Position numbers and translations under genes: made by a program
Part shown: piece after piece, positions 35,001 to 48,316 of the stretch
Layout of the letters: each line of letters begins with the position of its first letter
Position numbering within the stretch: position 1 is the stretch's first letter
The notes under the pieces: model-generated
Told to the model about the DNA's origin: nothing
The model's database searches: none
Seen by the model: the letters and a program-made list of their open reading frames with translations, nothing else
Assembly: GCA_963969345.1 (NCBI GenBank)
Contig: OZ017768.1
Span: 186,001 to 250,000, forward strand
Direction of reading: 5' to 3'
Length of the DNA: 64,000 nt
Origin: Turbatrix aceti
Lineage: Eukaryota > Nematoda > Chromadorea > Rhabditida > Panagrolaimidae

Positions 35001-38000
35001 GCAGCTTTGTTGCACTCGGGATTGCAGATACCGTTGCTCGCAAAAGAAGAACAGTTTCTCGCAGCGCAAAAAGCGAGGTCATCGTAGTCGTTTTTGACGT
35101 AGCGGTCGACGTCCACTTTCTCATCACAGTGCCGTCCGGCGAATCCGTAGGCACAACGGCAGTAGAAATCGCCGATTAGGTTTTCACAGGTTCCGTTGTT
35201 TGCACAGGTAACGTGGGAGCACTTGTTGAGGTCGAGTTCGCAGCGGGAACCTGCGAAGTTCTTTAGGCATTTGCAGGACGCGTTTTCACCGTCAATAAAG
35301 CAGGTTCCACCATTCATGCATTTGTTTGCCCCTTGACAGCTTCGGTCGTCGATTTCGCATTTCCGGCCAGAGAAACCAGGAAGACAGGTACAGTAGATGT
35401 TACCAACAAGGTCCAAGGTACTGCAAGTAGCATTGTTCAAGCACGGGTTCGTATCGCAGGGAGATGTGACATTCAGCTCACAAAGTTCTCCAGTGTGGGT
35501 AGCAGGACACGAACAGGAAAATTTGTTGACGCCATCGATACAGATGCCGCCATTTTTACATACTTCCGGAGCGCAGTCGTCAATGTTGATTTCACAGTTG
35601 ACACCCGCATATCCCTCATTGCAGGTGCAATTGTAGCCTTCATTGTCTGGTAAATCAATGCACGTGCCAGAGCGGCAGGGCTTATCCGCGCAGGTCTTGA
35701 TGATTTCCGAGCAAAAAATACCACCGTATCCAGGCTCGCATTTACAGGTGTAGAAGTTGTAGTCCAGAGTCGGCACACAGGTAGCCCCATTGCGGCACAT
35801 ACTCGTGTCACAAGGATTGGGCTTGAACGTCTCGCAAAGAGGACCGGTGAACAACGGTGGACATTCGCATTTCTCTTCGCCAAAGACTGTTTTCTGGCAA
35901 ACACCTCCGTGGAGACACATCATAGACTGACACGCAGGTGAGTAAGGCTTGACTTCTTCGCAGCGCTTACCCGTCCACCCAGGCATGCAGATGCATTTAA
36001 AGTCAGCGGTCTGGTCAAGGCACGTGCCGCCGTGGTAGCAGGGACGGTCTTCGCACTCGTTGATGGCGATGTCGCAGCGCTCTCCGGTAAAGCCTTGCTT
36101 GCAGAGGCACGTAAACGATCCGTTCGTGTTGTGGCAAGCTCCTCGGTAGCAAGGATCGTGAGCGCATTCGTCAATGTCAATGTCACAGTTAGAGCCCTAT
36201 AAAATTTGATAATGAAAAAAAATTATAACCGGGGAAAAGAAACTTACAGTCCACCCCTTGTCACACATGCAAGAGTACGATCCATTGCCCATGAACCCGA
36301 AGCATTTGCCGTGCGCGCAGTTCTTCTTCGCCGGTGAACAGGGATTTTCAAACTGACAATAATCACCAATACGGTCAGGCTGACATTCACAGTCGTAGCT
36401 GAGAATACGGTCAACGCAAGTTGATCCAGGGTAGCACATGTTGTTGACGCAGTCATCGACTGATCGCTCGCAACGTTCGCCTTCGTAGCCAATGACGCAG
36501 GAGCAGGTAAACGAACCAGGTGTATCGATGCAGGTCCCGCCATTTTGGCAGACTTCCGAGCCAAAGATAGAGCACTCGTCAATGTTCTCCTGGCAGTTGA
36601 GACCGGCGAATCCTGAAGGACAAAGGCAGCGGTATGATGCTATGCCGTCTACGCAGACGCCTCCGTTGAAGCAGCTGGAATGTTTTAAGGTATTTCTTTA
36701 AATAGCAACCAAAAAAACTTACCGAGAAACGTTTCCAAGCTCAGGATCAAAAATAGGAGCACAGTCATCGATGTTGATCTCACACCTGTCTCCGGTAAAT
36801 CCCTCCGGACACTCGCAGGTAAACTTTTCCTCTCTCATAAATCTGAGAGAATTCGTCGTGCATTTTCCGCCGTTGAAGCATGGATTCTGAGAGCAGCCTC
36901 CCCGATGACGATACTCACACTTTTCCCCGACAAAGCCAGGAGGGCACGAACAGACAAAGCCACCAGCCGTGTTGCGGCACACTCCGCCATTGGCACAGAC
37001 GCCGGGAAAGAGGCACTCGTCGATATCTTCGGTGCAGTAAAGCCCGGTCCAACCATCGGAGCACTTGCAGGTTGGGCCGGTGGACGTTGAGACACAGGAA
37101 CCGTGAGCTGAGCAAGTGGTCGTGTCGCATGTGTTTGTTTCGTTACAGGTAGGGCCGGTGAAGCCGTAAAAGCATGCGCAGGCAGCGTCGTTGATTGTTG
37201 GGCCGAGAAGACATTTTCCATGGACGCATTTCTTTGTGTCACAAGCTGTTGAGTGCTGGGTTGTGCAGACGGATCCAGAGTAGCCTGAAAAATAAAAATA
37301 AATATGTTCTTTGTCGTGGTGTAGAAATTTACTTTTGTAAAATTGATCAAAATGTAAATAAAATTGTTGTACAAAAAAACATAAATTACCGCGGCTATTT
37401 CTTGCTTCTTTTGACTACTCAGTCTCCCTGCTTAAGCTACCTGCAGGCGGCCATTATTGTGGTATGCGCCACCGTTTGTTTTGGATTGCTACATATACAA
37501 ATACTAAGACTCTATGCTTTTTTTTGCTTTGGTGGTATTTCGTACAAAAATGTCATGATGACTCGATCTCCCCTTTTTACAAAAAAAACATCGAAACAAA
37601 CTGTTTTGCTGTTGTTTTTTCCTCCCCAAAACTCACCAAGTGGACAGTGGCATTTGAAAGTAGAATTTCCCTTTAGCAATTCACAAACTCCATTGTTTCG
37701 ACACGGATTCTCAGGACAACCTCGCAGCTGGCATTGACGACCGGTAAAGCCTGATTTGCATCTGAAAAGAATTTTTTATATGATTTTTTTCGGAACAAGT
37801 AAACAACAAAAGTTGAGCTAAGAAAAAGAAAAAGAAAAAAAGAAATATGATATTCCAGATGTAAAATATAGTTGCGCAATGACACTTTTGCAAGATGGAT
37901 CAATACGGATGAAGGATCAAGAGTATGGGATGGCACGGGACTGACGTGGGGTAAACAAGTGCACATAGTAACAACATACTCTGCTTGGTTCAAGAGCGGG

Positions 38001-40234
38001 AACTGGGAATGCTTCATCACACTTGAAAAAATAATGAAAAAAAATTTAATTGCATATTGTCCCCCAGCATTTCCCTCTCCCGTCTTCTGAAACCCATAAA
38101 ATTGCATTTACACTCCTCTCTCTTTTTTCCTTCTTTGTCGTTTAGACACGGCGCATTAGACAACGATCCTTTTTTTGTTACTTTTAACTCTTGCTGTAGA
38201 CGACTTTTTTTGACCACAAACAAGGGGCCCAAACTTTTTTTTCTTCTTGCCATCCATGCATTTGCATTTTTTCGTTCTGTGGTGTTTTTTGTCCTTTTCA
38301 GAAACAACAAGGTGCAAGTATTGTTCCACAAAAAAAAGGACGATAGACGACATCGACCAGCATGAGCCATCAATAGTCGTCGAACATCGAACAAATCATC
38401 TCGCGCACTGGCAAAAGCAACACCGAGTTACAAAGGCAGGCAAAGAAGTTTTCGTCGACGACGACCTTCAGGGTGACAGATTCGTTGGAAAGAGAAAAAA
38501 TAAGGTAGACAAGCAAGTCGGCAGCAAGTCAGGATAAAAACAAGAATCAATGAAAAAATGATTGTCACCAAATTTTTTTTAGCACATAAAAATTTTTGAA
38601 CAAAAAAGTTATTCAAATTCAGAATGTATTTCTTCCCCCAAAAAAAGGTGTCAGCTCGTAAAAATGATTCATACTCAAATTTATGCAGTCACAACCTTTG
38701 GTTTTTCCCAGACACTGACTGATTTGCGTGACAATTGACAGTCCCGTGCTCTAAACAATCTTCCCGGACCCCTGCGGTTTGTATGCATGCTGTTTCCCGT
38801 GCCTCTTCTGTTCACACTTTGCGCGCAGGTACATCATACAACATAGACACACTGTCAAAAAATTTTTAAACAAGCATGAAATTGTTTGGGGTCACCGTTG
38901 CCGGGTGGGTTTGGCACCCCTTTCTTCCGCGCACCAAGCAAGCCGTCTAGCTCGGCGTCATTGTTCAATATCCCAAGATCGTAAATTTCCAAATTCAACC
39001 GCGCGCAAATTTGACAAGTTGTCAAAAACGAGGTGCAACAATTTGTAAATCATCTACGCAACTAACTTTTTTTTTGTCACATTTTTTGTTTAAAAAAATC
39101 CCTCATAATTTTGCCCTACGCGCCGCGCAAGGGTGAAAGAAAGAAGCAACAAACCCATTTTAAGTGCTTTGAGAAGGTGACAAATAACAAGAGACAAAAA
39201 GTGCTGCGGATAACGCCTATAGCCATTACCGTGCATTTGAAGCCGCAATGCAAAACGACAACAATAAATTTGTAAAAAAAGCATTACTACAGACAGATCC
39301 AAAAAAAAGTGAAGACAAAAGGGGATCAAACAACACCAACGAAGCAGAAAAGGATACAAAACGTAATCATTGGCAAAAAACGATAATTCAAATTTCTGAA
39401 TCAAAGTTCAAAAATTCAAAACTCACTTGCAGACACGTTGATCAAATCCGGTAAGTGCAGTGGCCATCGTTGCAATAGACTCAATGCAGGATCCTCCATT
39501 TCGGCAATCTGCGTTTGATTGGCAAGCATCTAAAAAAATTATATTGAAAACACTTGATTGACCTCGATGGATTAATTATCACTTCCCCAAAAAATTACAA
39601 AGTGTATAAAAAAATAATTTCATTGATAACAGAAAGAATTTTTGGTCAGCTGTCAGTCGGTCTTATCAGTGACACTTTCTCACGATTAATCAGCCAAACT
39701 AAGCTGTATCAAATAAAAATACAGAGCACAAGGTAAACACAGCGATGTGTATTTGGCGCTCGACGGCAAAACAAATTTACTATCAAACCAGCGTATAAAA
39801 CAGCTTCGTGATTTTTTTGGTGCTCGCGTGCATGCTTTTTACAAGTAAGGCAAAATAAATTTCGATATAAAAAATGAATAAAAATTTGAATAAAAAATAT
39901 TGTTTAGGGGTTTTAAAAAATTTGTCAAACTTAACAAAAAGTGTTTTGACCTCGATAAAGACAAAACCTGTAAATCAAATTATTGCTAATGATTAATTAC
40001 CACAAGTTATGTTCGTTCACCAAAAATAGAAAAAACATAAATTAATGATCCGTTCTAAGATTTAAATACTGTCTATATTATTAAAAAAAACCAAAAAAAG
40101 AATAAAATAAACAAACCTCTCGTCATGGATTCAAAAATCACAAAATCATTCTTCGTGGCACTAGCCAAGCCGGCATTCAGGTAAACAGTCAGCGCGGCAG
40201 TAGCCGCAAGCAGCCAGACAAATCTTGGCTTCAT
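32063..40234 (-). CDS. Notch receptor (LIN-12/GLP-1 family), complete, 1822 aa
   Basis: Single-pass receptor for DSL ligands; its cleaved intracellular part drives transcription with CSL. Six exons: 40117-40234, 39427-39529, 37637-37761, 36723-37284, 36248-36674 and 32063-36196, 5469 nt, all phases closing. The start is the Met before KPRFVWLLAATAALTVYLN, a clear signal peptide. Next come about 19 EGF repeats (many with the Ca-binding NIDDC/NIDEC start), then three LNRs at about residues 822-933 with DFDGGDC, LFDGFDC and GFDGGDC. A furin-like KSKR lies near 1010, in the heterodimerisation region. The TM helix is at about 1105-1127. A short RAM has LYIPP where LWFP is usual. Ankyrin repeats run about 1250-1500, followed by a basic PRKR stretch. 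The Met/Gln/Pro-rich tail has a PEST-like Ser/Thr/Pro segment. As I recall, LIN-12 and GLP-1 have 13 and 10 EGFs, so this is a longer, less reduced Notch. Confidence 0.95.
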
Positions 40235-41200
40235 GATGAGGCTGCCGCTGTTTCTCTTTTGTCGATTGACGACAACGAAGAAAGGCAGAGAGAAGAAGGT
40301 AGTTGCAAACGAGAACGCCAAAGAGCTTGCTAGCTCGTTTTTTCTGGTGCTTGTATGTTTTTCTTTTTTTCTCGTTGGAAAGGAAAAAAATCGAGAGAGA
40401 GAAAAAAACTGCGTGTAGAACAAAAAATTCAAAAATACAGGACGATTGAAAGGCAGTTGGTCATAAGATGGATCTTGTGTCGGTGCGTGCCTTGTTTAGA
40501 GTCAAGGCGGCACAATGAAAATCGCTTGAGCGATGGAAGGGGCTGAAATCAGTGAACAAAATGTATTGTGATCAAAAAATGCAAACGCGAGAAAAAAACA
40601 ACACCGGCGCACGATAAAAAGAAGCACACAATTTTTTGACAAAATTAAAAAGTATGTTACTGTATTAAAAATGTTCGTAAAGCCAACAAAAAAAAATTTG
40701 ACTGATCGCGCAAGTGAATAACTGACTCTCAATTGCATGTTTTTGTCTGTGCACTCAACCAACTCAACATTAGCCGAACCTTGCTCCTCCGACTATTTTT
40801 CCTGCTCGCCATCTTTCTGCTAATTAAATCAACGGTCAAACAAACAATCGGAATCAAGCGTAGCGGTTGCGAGAAGCACAAAAAACGGGAAGGAAAGACA
40901 AAAGATTGTCTGGGATAAGTAAGGACACAACTTATCCCAGTGTTGCGGCTAATTCGAACGCAAGGATGTTGTGGTAAACAAAGGTTGATTGCGCAAAAGG
41001 CAATATATAATATTTACATGCAGCTTTCGACTTGTGTAAAACTTTATTTGTGAGAGCTTCCATATGTGAACGGCACTCATAAAACAAATTTTTAAAAATA
41101 ATTAAAATAAACTATTTTAAAGTAGTTTTATTTTGCAAAAATATGGGTAAGCGCGCCACCGATTGCCACCAGTTTCATCGTGTGGTCAAAAACAAAAAAA
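40235..41200. other. Notch upstream region
   Basis: Presumed promoter and 5' UTR of the Notch gene. A GA-rich stretch on the + strand (GAGAGAGAGAAAAAAA, near 40390) stands out. No core element can be named. No other gene seen. Confidence 0.4.
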
Positions 41201-43215
41201 AATGAATTCAAGCCAGCAAGCAACAAGTGTCGAACGCATTTCTCGTGCCCTGCCTTGTCTTGTTGTTCTGGTCATGTCAGCATCGCGCACCCCAACCCGC
41301 TAACTCCGCCTATGTCTTCTACCCGATTGAACAACGGACTGAGTACCTGGCTGACAGACTTACTTGATGCCCAAGTGTGACACATCCCCTGTAAAACTGG
41401 TGAGGATGCCCGCTACTGCCTGGAAAAAGTGATTACGGCACACGCTTGCCCTCTCAGAGATGCTTCACACTTTGCAGACAATTGGTGTAAAATTATGTTT
41501 TTGAACGCGTAACACCCAAATAATTTAAATATTTGCTGGCAAAATCAGCGAGGTCAAGTGATACATACATGACTGCATGATCTGTGGACAGTGTTATCAA
41601 AGTGAGATGAACTTTTTGCAAAACTCTGAAGAACAGGACATTGAAGAGAACTCCGGAACAAGACAACAAATGACTGTACACATCTCGTGCACGTACATGT
41701 TTATCACTAACATCTATGGAAAATTCCGTGCTCCATAGAAAAGTTGTTTTAAAATATATTAAAAATTTTTTGGCAAAAAATACAGCCAAAAACAGCACTT
41801 AAAAATACTACACTTACAAAAATCCGAAAGTAGCAAAAAATAGGCCTCACGACATCTCTAAATATTTTTTAAATTCTGAGTTCCGTTTAACAGACGCATG
41901 CCGTAATCGTACCAATGTAACACTTCCCGATTTGAACAGTATTTTTTGATTGACAGCAACCCACTCGGTCATTGTGTGAAGACAACTCAACAACTTGCGC
42001 GTGCGGACAGCCGTCAGTAAGCTTGTGTCATCAACACCAGCATTGGTGGTCTAACGGATGCTGAGAGAATTGCTTATCCGTCAAAAAAACTCAAATTGGG
42101 AAAAATCGTGCAATCTTGTAAATTATGGTTTCCCACAATTATCGGTTGTGAAAGAATAATTGAATTGCGTCATGGAATAACAACGTTGTGAAAAAATTTT
42201 CAGGATAATTCGTATAAGCAAAAATTACGGTAGCAACTGTAACAAAAAATAAAATTGCGGCATAAAGTTTATAAACTTTATTATACCAAAGCACAATAAT
42301 AAAACAAAATTTACTGTTTATGAAAAGTTTTACGTTTTTATGGACAACCGGGTCTGTGTTTCCTTAGACCCGGTTTTTGAACGGGTTACATGAATTTTCG
42401 GGTTCGGGTTGGGTTTTAGGGTCAAATACCCGAATGTGTTGGCTACGTTATATTGTTACGGTTTATTTACAGCACTGTGCCCATAGAAATTGTCGACACT
42501 TTCCGTAGAGTTGCGTAATCCCCAAAACAAAAAACAAAAGTTTTCCCAGCAAATTAACTGCCGTTAGTTAGTGCACCTCTTCGCAAGACCAGTTCATCGG
42601 CCTTCACAACTCCAACCTCCTACGGTGGGAGTCCCACGCCAATCGACGTGGTCATATTCATTATTTTTTGTAACCTTTTTCACACGCCTTTAGACAAGTC
42701 CGAAGACTAGTGTTAACACAGTGCACAAGGTTACATTCAAAATCCTTATAAAAAATTGTGAACGTCGAAGAAGAGGTCATCTGGCAGCGGGAGATGAGAA
42801 GTAAGAGACAGACACTCTCCAACAAACTTGCTGAGAAACAAAACAGTTGGTGCCGCAAGTGACACTTTCCCACATCGTTAAAAAATAAAAATTCAAATAA
42901 AGCGAGTGAAATATTGTTACTTTTTGCTACGGTAGGCTGTACAACTTTTTTTGTGTACTTTTTGGGTAAACAATACTCAAATTATTTAGAGAAAAAATAT
43001 GTCAGTTGCGTCAATGACATCCGTTTAAAAAATACTAAATTTAAAGCAATTAAAAAAAACAAAAAAAAACTTATTTCCAGCTGAGTGCAACTTTTTTATA
43101 TGTTTCGCTTTTGCCTTCCCTTTGTTTGCACTTTGCCATTTTGGCAACGGCCACCGTGACTAAGACTTTTTTTAGAAATCAAATGATCACATACTTGGCA
43201 AGAATTGTATCTATC
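41201..43215. other. Intergenic DNA
   Basis: No gene supported. Between about 42345 and 42435 lies a weak array of ACCCGG, GGGTT and TACCCGA words resembling the arrays at 11185 and 13655. Confidence 0.4.
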
Positions 43216-43223
43216 GTAAGAAT

Positions 43224-43581
43224 TCGTGTGTGTCTGGTATCCCGTAAAGCCTGATATCACGGTAGTGATAGTGATACTCACGCAAGTATTTTAATATAAG
43301 GATGATATCACAATACCGATTTTGGTTGAAAGCGTGTGCGCGCTATCAGGTTTTATGTTATTTAGGCATTTTTTTGTATTTTAGGGCATTCTTTCGATTG
43401 TTTTTTAATAATAAAATTGATGTGATAAGCCAAATTTTTCTTTGGAATTTAGAAAAATATAAAATACCGATATTACAGAAGTATCACGATATCAATGTGA
43501 TATCACTATCACATCACGGAACTCTTTTTAACTATCACTATCTTATCATAACGGTAAAAAGACGGTATCAGGCACACACTA
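43224..43581. mobile_element. hAT-like MITE with GATATCAC/GTGATA words
   Basis: Flanked by perfect 8-bp duplications GTAAGAAT (43216-43223 and 43582-43589). Termini TCGTGTGTGTCTGGTATCCC and, reversed from the right, TAGTGTGTGCCTGATACCGT are imperfect inverted repeats. The arms are filled with GATATCAC, AGTGATAGTGATA and ATCACTATCAC words. Confidence 0.82.
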
Positions 43582-44444
43582 GTAAGAATGCATTTTACCA
43601 ATGTAGCGCGCAACATGCGAAGAAAAAATATTTGACAAAAAACACTTTTTTGCTCAATACTAGACTTTCAATCAAAAACTCATAAATTATGCAAGAAAAC
43701 GTTTTTAAATGATCAATCGCTTATTTACACACTTTTTATCTCTGGATTTCAACCACGAGAAAATTCATAAAGGTCATCCAGCATTACCACTGATCCCCTC
43801 TCGGCTGTCAACTTGTAAAACATTTCTACTCTACCGTCTGTCACGAACATCAGGAATAAAAAGTAGGTTCGAATTTTTTCGACATCAAAGTGCCTTCAAG
43901 GCAGGCCCGACACCTGACAGGCGGATCAGGTCGGGTCATTTTTTTCTTCGAAAAAAAAGACGGGTGAGGGTGAGTGACTACTGTGTTACTACAAAGTGAG
44001 TGAGAGAAAAAATAGTCAGGGGGGGGGAAGAAGATGAACAATGATGGGAACGAGGGCGAATGAATCGCGATCCACCACAGGTGGTGGTGGCAGTGGTGGT
44101 TTGTGGGGTGTCTTCAAAGTTTTGAGAGAGCAACTTCTTTGTCACGCAATTGACCGTACAGATGACTAACCGACGCCATATGGCATATGCCAAAGTTTAA
44201 ATCCTACAAAGAAGACAAAGGTGCCGAAAAGTAGCAAAAGCGGAAAGAGAAGGAAATGCAAGGTGCCCGAGTCATCAACGTGATAATTGGTTACACTGGC
44301 TGCTTTTTGTGAGGCAAAAAAACAATGCGTCGGAAGAAACACACGATGCAATTCGTAGATTACGGTATCACAAAATAAATCAAAGAGTCGCAAAACAAGC
44401 CACAACTAAAAAACAATCCCAATTTGTACAAAAATACACTCTTA

Positions 44445-44492
44445 TATGGGATACCCAAATGTCACCAATAGGTGACATTTGGTATACCCCTA
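44445..44492. repeat. Short hairpin, CCAAATGTCACC stem
   Basis: GGGATACCCAAATGTCACC, a short loop, then GGTGACATTTGGTATACCCC. The central 12 bp pair perfectly and the outer part pairs with one or two mismatches. Confidence 0.6.
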
Positions 44493-44661
44493 TAATATAT
44501 TTTTCTCTACAAAATATTTTATATTTTATGTGAAAAATATCTATTTTTAACAAAAAAAGCATTACGTTTTTCATTAAATTGAGAAAGTATCATAAAAATG
44601 GACGTAGCCCAAAAAATAGAAGCCGCACAAAATGATAAGCAATGTTTTTGATATTGTGATA

Positions 44662-44731
44662 TTTATTTATTTATTTATTTCACCATTACTCAGTGGTTAG
44701 TTATCATTAGACCAAATGTTAGGAGGCACAA
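44662..44731 (-). mobile_element. 5'-truncated non-LTR element tail
   Basis: Same tail as 15229-15302 (TTTATTTCACCATTACTCAG and so on), flanked by an 11-bp target duplication ATATTGTGATA (44651-44661 and 44732-44742). Confidence 0.8.
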
Positions 44732-47094
44732 ATATTGTGATAATATGTAGTCATTATCAAGGGTTAAAAAAAGCATGGAAAACAACACGGGACAATGATT
44801 TAAATAAAATACACACAAATTATATTATTGTGCCCATGGCGTAATCATGAACTCAGCATGCATGCGCGCACATTTTTGAAAAGTCAGCCTGAACTGACTA
44901 GAACACTGTGCCATCCTGTCCACACAAATAAAACCAAAGAAAGTATCAAGCAATCCCTAATCCCTCCCTCCGCCAAGTTAGTGTTGTATTGCGTTCAACC
45001 TACCCGGCATGCAACACTAATACAATTATTACGACTCCTCTTCCCATTAATCGTAAAAAAAGAAAACTCTCGTGTTTCTGGTTTTCGGATCGGCAACAGA
45101 CGCGACAAGTGGCTATCAACTAAAATTGCGCAATAAACGAAGCCGCTCGCGCATCGCGTTTTTAGGATGCGTGGGAGGAAAGAGGCGCATCACACATGGC
45201 GTAGGTGACCACTAATCCAATTGAACGCACAAATTTGTCTGCGGTATGGCTTTCTTAAGCATGGGAAAGCAGATGACATCGGTAAAGACAATTGCCTTTT
45301 ACCGCGGCCAACATAAGTGCCGGCGTGCCATCACACAAGCCGCGTTGTGCTAATCTTCTTCGATATGACCTGGTATTGGTGACGGTTTTTGTGTTAATTA
45401 GCGCCGTAGCTATTAATGGGAATAAGTTTTGTTATCAGGTCATATTCAATGCAATTTGTTGTTTTAAGTGAAAAAACTGCATCAAATCCACTGGCTTTTA
45501 AAATGCTATCGATTTTACAATATTTTAAGTAATAATTTGAATAACAAAACATTTAACATTCTAAATTACTTAAACTATGAATGCAATCGGATACGGTAGA
45601 GTTTTTCGTATCATTAGACGACAAAAACCATTACTTTGTTTTAGAAGTATCGTTTTCAAAAAAAGATAACGGTAGCGGGGAAAACAAAGGTGATTTAGAC
45701 GATTTATAGAGTGTCAGTATTGTTTTAGCTGTGAAAATAAAAACTATCAAATGGAGGTGTTGCAAAAGTTTCAGTGCTTCATTTAAATTAAATTACGTTC
45801 GTAAAATAACATGACCAATACTCGTTGTTCTCAGTTATCGTATTACTGACGCAATCGATTGCCCAATCATAACATTCTACAACTTTTGTAAAACTTTCCT
45901 GCACATATACAAAATAAGCTAAATCGTATTGGCAAATAGTTTTTTCTATCCTCGACGGTGCCATTTTTAATGGCGTCAAAATAACGTCCCAACTATTTGT
46001 CTGATAATGCTTTCAAGCGCCAAAGCGGACTAAACAAACATTGCCCTGGAAAACATTATTTTAGATATCTGGTGCCACATCAAGGACATCAGCAATCGGT
46101 CCTTTTTATCGTTCGTGCGGGCGGCATAATATCAAAACAAGGGCACCAACGGGGGCCTTGATTTCGTTTGTTCGTAGTTTGTCGAAAGTTATTACAATGT
46201 TGGTATTGCATAAAAGTACGTAAACAACCTACAATGACAGAAAAAAATGAATCAGATTGGTTTTTTTGGTTCAATAACACTCATGTTACTTATTTTTAGA
46301 CGGTTTTACACCGTAGCAGTTTTGATGATACTCGAACAAAAAAATGTAAACCGATCAAAAGCTCCAACCGAGCCATGTCGGTTCTTGTTCGGATACCCGA
46401 GTTTTTACGGTTTTTACTTCAGGTTTAAAAAAAGGCAATGAACAGTAATGCTAAACAATGATATAAAAGATAAATTTTCACTTTGGCTAGGTGTCCGGTA
46501 TCAAATACCATAACCCCCCACAAAATTGTTCCAACCATAAATGATGTGATCCCCCTCCTCAATCTTCATCTTACCAAACAAGAGATCACATCATTTCTCG
46601 CATGATTACACCCAAAAGTTGTTAAAAGATGACAAATTGCATCAAAAAATAGAAAAAAAACGTGTTGATTCGTGAGAAAGCCCAAGAAAAAAGCTTACGG
46701 TAAAATGAACAAAAATACTGGTCAAAAACACACAAAAACGCTCTCCGACGCTTCGTCAATTCTTTGTCGTAACGTGAGAAAATCAGTGACGCGTCAAACG
46801 TCTTTTCTTCGGCATAGAAACGTGTGCTTAAGCATCGGTGTATGCAGAAGTCGAGAACTTGTCAATACACGTTTTTACAGATCATGGATACACTAACACG
46901 TATACGTGATAACAAAGTGCAAAAAAGTTATAATGGCAATCTTTTTATTTCGTACTTTCAAAACCAAAACTTTTAAAATAAAACATTTTCGTTCTCACAA
47001 TAATGCTTTCGGTGACGGTCCCTCTACAGAAATCATACCAAAGCGTGAGAAAACAAAAAAAGCATGCCATTATGTAACTGTTAAGCGCAACATG

Positions 47095-47235
47095 CCTCCA
47101 AAACGTCTCAATTCCCCGACTCCAAAGTCCACGTCGACATCCATCGACAGAGGTAGACGTCCCATGAATTTACATTATGATATTGTCTAACTACTGAAAA
47201 CGACAGAAAATAAAATAAAATAAAATAAAATAAAT
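47095..47235 (+). mobile_element. Non-LTR element 3' end with (AAATA)n tail
   Basis: Plus-strand counterpart of 9596-9760, sharing CCCCGACTCC, GTCGACATCC and GTAGACGTC. It ends in five or more AAATA units at about 47205-47234. Confidence 0.6.
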
Positions 47236-48316
47236 GTAACTGTTAACAAGATTTCATCAAATAGGTTGCTCACAATAAGTAATATTTTACAAACACCATT
47301 TGTATCTGATTGAAGATATTTTGTTTTATTTATTTACTTAACAAAAATTTATAGGTGCTAACAGAATCCTAAACAGGGTTTTCAAACGGTGCATTCAAGT
47401 CCCGGAAACCCGGAAATCAAATGCAGCGTTGTTTTTACAATACAAGTCTTGGTGCAAAACTGATTTAGTCATAATCAAACCTTAGGACCTAAAAAATGTT
47501 AGCGAACCCCAATTTCCAAAAAAAAGTTTTTATAGCCAACTGGCACAAACTTATATATGTAAGAACATTCGGGCCTATATTGTTTTTTTCTTCTAAAAAA
47601 TAAGGGTCCAACGAACACCCTACCAAATTTTAGCAAGCAACACAGAGTAAGCTTCATCACAATCAAAAAAGGAACGTAAGGTTTAGTCTCCAAGATTCTC
47701 TTTAATTTTACGTTTTCCCAAACATTGTCTGTCTTACCAGAAACTATCACAAACAACACATACATACTAACAGTCCTATCACAACTCCATACGACTTCAC
47801 TAGTGAACCTTTGATATCGCCATAAATCACGCCAAGTATTTTTTCTTTGGCGTGATTCTTCTCTCCTATGTACCTTCCTTCCCCCTCCACAAGTTTTTTA
47901 TTCTAGGTAAGAAAAAGGAAAACGACAATCATTTTTTTAACGACATCTCCATTGCGTTGAGCCTACCCTGCCCGCCAGGCAGCCAGTCAGTCATTCAAAA
48001 AACACCTTGTCGCAAGCAGCAGCCAACCGGTTCCCGTGGGAGAGTTTTTTGCCTTGCCTTTCGTCTTTTTTGTACTCATAGTCCCCCGATTCGTCTCAAT
48101 ATCACTGTTATTGTCCGTCTGTGTTACTTGAATATTTACTCGCTCGTTAACTTCTTTCAAATTCAATTCAACTTTTACGACGCTTTAAGTATTTTTCACA
48201 TTTTCACAGATCAAATTTTTTTCTAGCTTTCACGGGGTCAAAAAATCAAGTGAACAATTGTACACTGTCAAATAAAAAAAGTTGTTGGCTTAAAAAATAA
48301 AAAATCTTCACAGCAT

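Larger units (their letters stand above)
43590..48316. other. Intergenic DNA downstream of TTC27
   Basis: About 4.7 kb without a supportable gene. Repeats found in it are listed separately. A poly-G run lies near 44020. A short inverted pair, ATGATGTGATC with GATCACATCAT, lies at about 46537-46597. Confidence 0.45.

Noticed and set aside
42661..42873. Small Cys-rich frame on the - strand ending ECNLVHCVNTSLRTCLKACE
   Set aside because: Cys spacing looks protein-like and a weak acceptor precedes it, but no upstream exon or signal peptide could be joined.
45788..45979. 63-aa frame with four Cys on the - strand
   Set aside because: Isolated, no splice partner or homologue recognised; could be a decayed secreted-protein exon.
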